From Hexactinellida sp. DTS-2022 (taxonomy: Eukaryota > Porifera > Hexactinellida): a stretch of 64,000 nt of DNA. The translations under genes and the position numbers were made by a program. Shown piece after piece: positions 58,469-64,000 of this stretch. Position 1 is the first letter of the stretch, and every line of letters starts with the position of its first letter. The stretch covers positions 3,472,001-3,536,000 of the forward strand of contig JAPNXP010000004.1 in NCBI GenBank assembly GCA_028753945.1, written 5' to 3'. The notes beneath the pieces are model-generated. The model worked only from the letters and a program-made list of their open reading frames with translations, did no database searches and had not been told where the DNA came from.

Positions 58469-59598
58469 AACTAAAAATTTAAGTCTAGTTCTTACCAGAC
58501 TTATATGATTTTTTCATTTTAATATGCTTGTACTATTTGAAAATTATTTTATTAATTCATTTATTTTACGTACCTCACATTCTTGTAGTATATAAACACT
58601 ACTGTACTATATCCTAATTTTTGGGTGGTGGAATCGTGTTTTGATATTTCACTGGAAAATAATTTGCAATTAAAGAAGGTAATAGATTGATCAAGTAAAA
58701 ATGTTCGTAGATTGCGAGGAAATAATAATTTAAGTTAAGTTTAAGTTTATACAAAACTAAGTTTGCAGATAAGTTTTGCGAAGTTAAGTAAACTTAGCCT
58801 AAACTAATTCAAAACTTTGTTTAGACTTAGTTTAAGTTTATGAAATGATAGTGAATAAGGCCCCTGGTTAATAGATAATAAAACAAACAACAAATAACTT
58901 GGTTTGATTCTAAATGTATATTCAGCTTGTTTAATTAGAATGGAAAGGAATTAACAACTCAGAAATTGCCATACTGTTGGTTAATTTATTAAGACTGACT
59001 GGATTTATGGGATTTGGTTAAAAGTAAGAGAAATCAGGAAAAAGGATTGGGATTGAAAATACAGGGTGACATCTATAACCTGTGAGACATATCCTGAAAT
59101 TTTGAGCTCTTAGTTTCAAAATGAAACTTTGTTCTGTGGAGAGGATACGGACATAAAATATAAACTACCTAAGTCAGTCATTTGAAAACTGACCCACTAC
59201 AATTAAGAATCTAATAACAGTTGAAATAATGAATAATGTAGCTTAGCATTTAGTAGAATAAATATGAAACTGGAGATTTGAAATTTAGAATAGGAATCTG
59301 ATAAAATGAATCTGACACCGTAATAACGAAGTGAAGTGTTAGACATGTAAATTGGCTTGTATGCACATAACTATGCTACTACATACTATTTTATAGTGTA
59401 TTTGGCTTCAGTGATGATTTCAATTTTTCCCATAGAGTTTGGCTTATGAGCTAAAAAATTTTTAACTTTTTTATTTCTTAACCGATTTTAGTGATCTTTA
59501 GCTCAATCTTCATGTCTCGACGGGTTCTATCACGTGGCATACAGTGATTTTGACCATCTTTGAAAAAGTAGGGGGGTGTAAGATTGTGCAATTGTACC

Positions 59599-61680
59599 TG
59601 GAGATGGAGGAGGGTGTGCCTTTATCAGGGACTGAGGCAATCCGTGTGTCCATTGAGCTCTTTTGAATAACCTTCGGGTAAGGTGGAGCCTTTGAGAGAG
59701 CTACAGTAGCGCTATTTACGGGCTTATGTGTCTCGATAGTACTGATGGGCTGGTCAACAGATTTGTTGCTTTTCCGCCTAGCTCAGTTCGTTTCGAACTA
59801 GGTGGGTTGCAGAAGGGGAGATTTTTACTCTACGAGGATTATGTGGGGGAGGAGGAACAAGAGGAGCAGTAGGAGCAGGAGGAAGATTTTCTATTTATTT
59901 TTGGTAAATTTAATTTTTTATTTAGTTTATCTATTTAGTATTATGTTTCATTTGAATTAATTTAGAATATTTATTTTGTTTGTTTGTAATAGTTGTTTTT
60001 GTTTATAGTTAATTAAAGTTGAGTCCTAGCAATTGTTAGTATTATAACCATTTGCTGAATTTGGAAATTATTAGATTAGGAAAAACTAGTCAAATCAGAT
60101 ATACACTGGAAATTGAGTTACTGGTATAACTTGCCTTAATTATCAGTAATTAAGTTAATTAATGAAAAAGGGATAAATATTGCGGATAGAATATAAAATA
60201 GAGTGAAAGACGTTCAAAACAGGTAATCAAGTCCGAAATTGTTATATACCAGCGTCTCAAAACAATATATATTACAGGGTGACAAGATGTCCTTTTGGAA
60301 GGACAGTCCTTTCTTTTAGACTAATTGCCTACATTTTTTGTCCTTATTTGTGCTTATTTACATTGTTAAATTAGCTAAACCATAGCCTACTATATACAGG
60401 CCATTTCACTCATTTGGACCAGGGATAAGATAAAGGCGGGTTTATTTTTCTAACTGTAGCCAATTACAGGGTTGCCAACCCTCCCGCTTTTTAGCCTTTA
60501 TTTCTCCCATCCTCCCGACCTCCCGCCAAACTTTTCAAACTCCAGCTTTCTTGGAAATTTGTCCTATATTAGGATTTTATGATATGTATAAGTAAATAAC
60601 TGAATTTTTTTGCAAAAATTAGTCTATATTACCGTAATAATATAAGGGAATCCTTATATAGAGCTGAGCTTTGTAGAGTTCAGATTTTTCCCATACTAAA
60701 AGCCCAGGCTTACTTTCTAAAGGTCAATTTCAAACTCTGGAAAAAAACTGACCTTTCTCAGTGCTGAATACACATAGTGAAAAACTGAAATCTACTAGAG
60801 CTGAGCTCTATATAAGTAATTTCATAATATAATATACAAGTTCCAAATTTTGTTCTACTCTTGTATGTTAGTTAAGATTCTATAGCCCCCTTATTATTAC
60901 ACTGTACTTATATTATGTTTTAATTCGAATTTGGAAGAAATTCTTAAAAATATCCCGGGTGGCTTACATCCTCCAGAAAGTTGTATTCCAGATATGATGC
61001 TGCATTTTTTCTTTTTTAGTATATATTTCAATCAATGCAACCAAGGGTGGAATAGGCTATTGAATAAATCCTGGACAAGGAAACAATAGTTTACGTTAAT
61101 ATTTGTGGAAATTCATTATCGAAACCGGCGGATTAAAAGAGTCAATATTTACACTTGGGTCAACCTGTGGCAATCTGGAATTAAGACTATTCGATTCTAT
61201 ATTGAATAAGCTTTCAAATGTAACCGGTGGTATTACACGCAACCTAACGCATCGAAATTGCGGTAATAGAGAATACTAGATCGGACAGGGAGAACAATTG
61301 AAAGAGGACAGGGCGAGAAAATAGGTTTAACCATGAACTACTATACATAAGGACTGGAAACGACAATTGAAAACTGGACCATGGACAAAATAGAAGTGCA
61401 TCGATTTTTTTGTCTATTACTATTAATTTTGAACTTTAAACGTGAAATACGTTGGTTTTAGGTGGATTCAAGACTAAACATTGCCTGGAAGTGCATTTAA
61501 ATTGTTTATATTTAAGGTATTATTAACGACTCATAAACATTGAAACTAAATTTTAGTATATGTATTTGCTTTCGTAGTATGTTTGGATTTACTTTTTATC
61601 CGGGATTCTGCTGGCAATAATTGTTACCCTGAACTACTACGTACTAACTTTAATTTATTCTGATTAATTTAGCTTGTCAC
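59599..61680. other. Non-coding region upstream of copy C
   Basis: Includes a purine-rich gaggaggaggaacaagagg patch (~59850), a cagggtgacaagatgtcc start (60276) and a CAGGGTTGCCAACCCTCCCG start (60467) that look like hAT-type left ends but have no visible partner. ttaatttag|cttgtcac before the copy C ATG could be a 5'-UTR intron acceptor; copy A has a similar ttaattag. Confidence 0.35.
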
Positions 61681-62572
61681 ATGCCTAACACATGTTCTGT
61701 TTTCGGGTGCAAGACTAATTACAGAGGCCATCCTAGTGGTACAGTTTTTAAACTTCCTAAAGGTCCACCTGATATAGTCCACGCTTGGATTAGAGCCCTC
61801 CATAGAGAGAAAACAGAAGATCTGTTAACGGATAAAATTTTTATCTGCATTCACCACTTTAGAGAACATGACCTAATAAGAGTCGACAGAATTTTACAAG
61901 CTAATGGGACTTACAGCGAAATACCACGTGAAAGACCTAGTTATCGTCCTAATGCAGTACCTGTAATTTTCAAAATTGCCCATCTCATTTCACCTCAACT
62001 GCTGAGACATCTAAACGCTTTAGCAGAGAGTGCCTCAAGGAAAGTCTAATAGAGGAACAACGAGAAAAAGCGCGTTTTTCCTTGGATTCTTTTGAAGACC
62101 TCAAACAAAAACTATCCATGACAAATTTGAAATACAATTGGGCAATTTGGTATTCTTCATGTAATACACTACATCTCATCAAGCCTCAGTTGTCTAAACT
62201 GTCTGTCAAGATTGAACTACAATAACGATCAATACAGATTTAACCGTTTCAGCGATTAGTTGCGAACAGCAAGTACAGTTGCCTTTTAACAAAATCACGG
62301 ACCTACGACAAATAGAACACCTTCTTGACTATATTCAAGATTTCCAGCCGAATTTTAATGTATTAGAAATTGATCCTGTTCTCAAAAACATCAGAGAAGC
62401 ATCAGAGAGTTTACGATCAGCAATTTCTATTTTAGAAAGTTCACTATCCACAGATGAATTTTTTGAAGAACCTCGTAATACATCTTATTTGCCCAGTCTA
62501 TATTTCCTAATTTGTCAACTCGAAAACTTGCTTGTTCCCGTGAACCAACGGAGGTATAACGTGATTACACAG

Positions 62573-62634
62573 GTTAGATTTTATTAATTAATTTTAAATT
62601 TAAAAATTAATTTCATTTTGTTTTCAATTTTTAG
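62573..62634 (+). other. Intron 1 of copy C
   Basis: 62 bp; acacag|gttaga..tttttag|actatt joins RRYNVITQ to TIALKAHL in phase 0. Homologous position to 3064-3124. Confidence 0.75.
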
Positions 62635-62869
62635 ACTATTGCCTTGAAAGCACATTTAATTTCACCTGCCTGCTACAAGTTTCTTCAATCATTAGACAGT
62701 CTCATTCTCCCGACAACAAGATCTCTTCGTCTCTTATCTTCTTGTATTGGATTGGAGAATGACTATTCAATTATACTCAAAAACTTAACTGCCAACTTTT
62801 CAGAGAGGGAGCGTCATATTATACTCAATATGGATGAAATACACGTTACATCAGATTTTTCATACACAG

Positions 62870-62947
62870 GTGATTTATAATAATAGTACTCAAGACCCTG
62901 TTTACTATATACATAGTTACTGATAACTTAGCACCTTCATCATTTAG
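62870..62947 (+). other. Intron 2 of copy C
   Basis: 78 bp; phase 1, between SYT and GGKIIG next to the first catalytic Asp. The in-frame stop just after the donor (gtgatttataa) means the frame needs splicing. Copies A and B are continuous here. Confidence 0.7.
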
Positions 62948-64000
62948 GGGGAAAGATTATTGGAGACATAGATCCTACAGCTCCAACTAAAAAAGTATTT
63001 GGTCTAATGGTATCTAGCTTATTCAAGAAATGGTCACAAGTTGTGAGACTTTGTCCCTCCAATTTTTCTACTGCAGATGAACTTTATCCGTTTGTGAGAT
63101 CTGTTATTATAGATATCGAAAGATGTGGTCTATTCATTGAAGTACTCATTGCAGATAATTTTCCAATGAATGTCCGTTTATTTAAACTTTTTTCCTCAGA
63201 TAAAAAGACTCTAGCCCCTGAAGTTCCACATCCAATTAGTTCAGACCGAACACTCTTTATTCTTTTTGATTTTGTACACATACTAAAATCGATACGAAAC
63301 AACTGGTTGAACTTGAAAGATCATGATCGTACATTTATATATCCCGACATCCTACTCTATCCCTCGTTCAGTGAAACTAATATTTTGAATAAGGCCAAGT
63401 TTAATGACATACGATTATTGTACAAGTATGAGGAACACTCTACCGTTAAACAAGCTCATAGGTTAAATTCTAAGGCCTGCTGGCCTACAACTTTTGAACG
63501 CCAAAATGTAAATATAGCACTTCCGGTGTTCAATGACTCAACATGTGCAGCTCTTAAGATTCAAAATGATTCTCGTTCCGGATTTAAAAATGACACTCCA
63601 TATTTCGTAGATATTGTTAACAAAATATGGAAGATATTCAATGTAAATGCACCCTACAAACATGTACACTTGAAAGATGAATTCTCTAGTCCGCTTATGG
63701 ATGATGATTGGCGTTTTGGGTTTCTTGATTTGATCTCTAGATGGCTTGACAGATGGAGTTCAACCATTTATAGGGATGGCAAACTTAGTCCACAAACCTT
63801 TGTGAGTTTTCGTCACTCATGTATAACTCTTCCTTTAATTGTTTCTTACCTAGTTAAGAATTTCGGATTTTCCTATGTTTTATCTTCGAGACTTCAGAAT
63901 TACCCGATAGAACACCAATTCGGGATAATTATATCGCATGATGAGTGGTGCTCAATATCACATTTCTTATACCCAAATATTAGAAAGTCAACGCCGCCTA

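Larger units (their letters stand above)
54376..59598 (+). mobile_element. Merlin-like DNA transposon, ~5.2 kb
   Basis: Inverted ends beginning GGTACAATTGCACAATC run from 54376 to about 54940 (with a 166-bp insertion) and from 59598 back to about 59195. Both include cacccccctactttttcaaa, cacgtgatagaacccgtcga, attgaaatcatcactgaagcc and aatgctaagctac. The single good ORF between them is an ISXO2/IS1016-type transposase, the enzyme class of Merlin elements. The 9 bases outside the ends (tggctattg/tggagatgg) match at only 6 of 9, so a target duplication is doubtful. Later insertions include MITEs at 57983-58092 and 58155-58468. Confidence 0.75.
61681..64000 (+). pseudogene. THAP/P-element-like transposase, copy C (runs off the window)
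   Basis: Third THAP/P-like copy. MPNTCSVFGCKTNYRG and CIHHFREHD give the C2CH finger. A one-base loss near 61961 (the alternative frame reads CNFQNCPSHFTST.. in line with copy A) and another near 62215 break the N-terminal half. Then PFNKITDLRQIEHLL.. to a 62-bp intron (62573-62634) at the same codon as in copy A. A second intron (62870-62947, cacag|gtgatt..tttag|ggg, phase 1) splits SYTG|GKIIG; neither A nor B has it. Candidate catalytic Asp residues lie in NMDEIHVTSD (62833) and IADNFPMN; then FDFVHILKSIRNNWL and QNYPIEHQFG, the Glu block. A frameshift follows (near 63925; the alternative frame reads YRMMSGAQYHISY). The C-terminus is outside the window. Confidence 0.8.

Noticed and set aside
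59840-59900. Glu-rich coding tail (gaggaggaggaacaagagg)
   Set aside because: No upstream ORF or splice context supports a gene; it is a purine-rich patch.

Overview
The window comes from an AT-rich invertebrate animal genome; the phylum cannot be fixed from the sequence. Signs of a eukaryote are short GT-AG introns, THAP, OTU and integrase-type transposases, Helitron-like repeats and dozens of MITEs. I found no convincing host gene, rRNA, tRNA or CRISPR array. All 64 kb read as a graveyard of DNA transposons inserted into one another.

Layout. 1-7.2 kb: two decayed pieces of one P-element-like family around a better preserved THAP/P-like transposase (copy A, 2137-5099). 7.2-12.5 kb: non-coding, with MITEs. 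12,551-29,004: one Ginger/GIN transposon with ~170-bp terminal inverted repeats (TIRs) that has been hit many times. Its integrase gene is split into five blocks by a Helitron-like repeat (13,195-14,176), an ~8.7-kb element encoding an XPG/FEN1-like protein (14,398-23,111, Academ-like), a 237-bp insertion and a foldback element (24,654-25,987). The Academ-like element was itself hit by a THAP/P-like element (copy B, 17,081-20,978) and three hAT-type MITEs, and copy B by another. Several host junctions read through at the codon level when the insert is ignored, so the order of events can be worked out.

29-47 kb: foldbacks, MITEs, a second Helitron-like copy (43,707-44,441) and two hAT transposase relics on the minus strand (37.4-40.4 kb). 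47.9-51.3 kb: a broken Ginger1-type gene with integrase and OTU protease domains. 54.4-59.6 kb: a Merlin-like element with ~360-bp TIRs and an intact 314-residue ISXO2-type transposase, the only undamaged transposase here. 61.7 kb to the end: a third THAP/P-like copy (C), cut by the window edge.

Two themes run through the window. First, many small hAT-type elements with 8-bp target duplications are filled with a reiterated family-specific short motif (TAATTG, CAACTCATT, GACCCAT, GATTAC, CTTAAGCCC, CCCTGTAC, GACTC). Second, the three THAP/P-like copies differ in introns: one intron is shared by A and C and precisely absent from B, and another is private to C. All calls are by eye; no alignment or database search was run.
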